In this document: positions 63,106 through 64,000 of the stretch, in pieces | Layout of the letters: each line of letters opens with the position of its first letter | How positions within the stretch are numbered: position 1 is the stretch's first letter | Origin: Notospermus geniculatus | Taxonomy: Eukaryota; Nemertea; Pilidiophora; Heteronemertea; Lineidae | Assembly: GCA_002633025.1 (NCBI GenBank) | Contig: NMRB01003092.1 | Coordinates: 3,884 to 67,883, forward strand | Length of the DNA stretch: 64,000 nt | Direction of reading: 5' to 3' | Notes under the pieces: model-generated | Databases searched by the model: none | Seen by the model: the letters and a program-made list of their open reading frames with translations, nothing else | What the model was told of the DNA's origin: nothing | Translations under genes and position numbers: made by a program

Positions 63106-63195
63106 TTCAAGGTTGTGTTGTCCACGGACGGGAGTGGAAAAGGCGCCGCGCTCCTAGCGGCCGCAGTCCACCGAGCGAAACAGCCAAACGCATGA
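63106..63195 (+). CDS. Hexokinase C-terminal exon (isolated)
   Basis: From TTTTCAG, phase 0, reading FKVVLSTDGSGKGAALLAAA then VHRAKQPNA and TGA. The DGSGKGAA motif followed by a hydrophobic helix and a short tail is the C-terminus of animal hexokinases, where Gly-Ser-Gly-Lys-Gly-Ala-Ala contributes to the nucleotide site. About 30 residues match; the other 400 or more residues of a hexokinase are not in the window, and 1.9 kb with a 283-base gap separates it from gene F. It is the last exon of a gene whose body is missing through misassembly, or a stray duplicated exon. Confidence 0.7.
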   Translation, partial: FKVVLSTDGSGKGAALLAAAVHRAKQPNA

Positions 63196-64000
63196 TACTG
63201 TATTGAGATGGAAGGACTCTGCGTTTCCTTATCCAATCAAAGGACCAAAAAGTCACTTTTCAGCCGATTTCATTGCTGTATCATACTTTACGTAGTTCAC
63301 TATATTATTTGTAATGATTATCTCAATAATCAAATAGGCCCTATATGACAAATTGAGGAAACGATACTAAGAATGTCTGAATAACCTAGGCGGGTGCAAT
63401 TAAAAGTGCTGTTCCCAGGGCTCTATTTTAGGGCCTCTACTTTTCTTATTGTATGTGAATCAACAAAAAACTTAAAAATAAGGCAGAATGATATTAACTT
63501 TTTCGTACTAATCAATACGCCCATTACTTTCATGTACCGGGACCGAAAACATATGTGTTTCCCTTTTGAACACAGGCTAACAAAGCCCCATCCACTCCTG
63601 GTCAATCTTTGTTACCGGCTGCGACCAGCAACAGTTGGTGTTACATAGAGTATTGACTTCTTTTTTTTCTTTCATCGCCACGTATTGTTAAAAGCCGCAC
63701 TGTATTGAATTCAGAAAGTGCTTACTGACATCCTCCGACGTTAGTGTACTGTAAAATGTACTATGCTCTATATGGATACATTAGAGCTCTGCTTGTTGTT
63801 TTTTTATGCCGTATTGATTTTTTGAAGTACATGTACGTAGACTATCATGCAAGCATTTTGGGGACCTCCACGAGGCTATGAGACCTCTACCTGCAGTCTC
63901 CTAACACTTTGAAAACACCGTAAAATTCAACACTGTGAGGCTTTAATTTTCCCACCATCACGCCACCTGTTTCACAATTTTTTGCAGACTTCTGTATGGG
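63196..64000. other. No feature recognised
   Basis: AT-rich sequence after the hexokinase-like stop codon. No exon, repeat array or RNA gene supported. Confidence 0.5.

Overview
The window is eukaryotic, almost certainly metazoan DNA: short coding exons with consensus GT/GC donors and pyrimidine-rich AG acceptors, long non-coding stretches, tRNA-derived SINE-like elements, many short inverted-repeat (MITE-like) elements and secreted-protein domains. Domain repertoire and repeat style (frequent TACATGTA and TAGGCCTA words, fold-back elements starting GGGCCCGTATTCATAAA) suggest a marine invertebrate, perhaps a lancelet, hemichordate or echinoderm; the sequence alone does not fix the species. 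It is a draft assembly with seven N breaks (11005-11058, 26974, 33362-33636, 38196, 50680, 55492, 62679-62961).

All recognisable genes but one belong to a single paralogous family on the + strand. Each is a mosaic of exons in which every intron I could check is phase 1, so each exon is a symmetrical 1-1 cassette. The cassettes are: kringle (one 240-nt exon), a laminin-G/concanavalin-A-like domain (one exon of about 650 nt), an F5/8C/fucolectin-type lectin domain (FTP, two exons of about 220 and 228 nt), low-complexity linkers, and a C-terminal seven-exon module with three CPxG...C motifs that I do not recognise as any named domain.

Layout: gene A copy 1 (1646-15897; 2 kringles, linkers, 2 LamG, 3 FTP, linkers, C-module); gene B copy 1 (19706-26695; LamG, LamG, FTP, LamG, linkers, C-module, cut by a contig break); gene A copy 2 (27125-32710, 5' cut off); gene B copy 2 (33637-43566, with an extra internal LamG-LamG-FTP duplication); gene E (46294-53339; 5 kringles, a long Gly-Pro-Lys linker, C-module); gene F (56576-61233; Thr-rich linkers and C-module, upstream domains not found). 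A lone hexokinase C-terminal exon sits at 63106-63195.

The segments 10338-26973 and 26975-42926 are parallel copies of one region: same order, near-identical exons, indel-rich introns and reciprocal presence/absence of MITEs. The simplest reading is two haplotypes placed head to tail by the assembler, which would leave four real loci (A, B, E, F); a recent segmental duplication is the alternative. Both copies carry a frame-disrupting indel, in different FTP exons. The presumed products are secreted or extracellular-matrix multidomain glycoproteins combining carbohydrate-binding (FTP, LamG) and protein-binding (kringle) cassettes on a common C-terminal module; no signal-peptide exon was identified for any gene.
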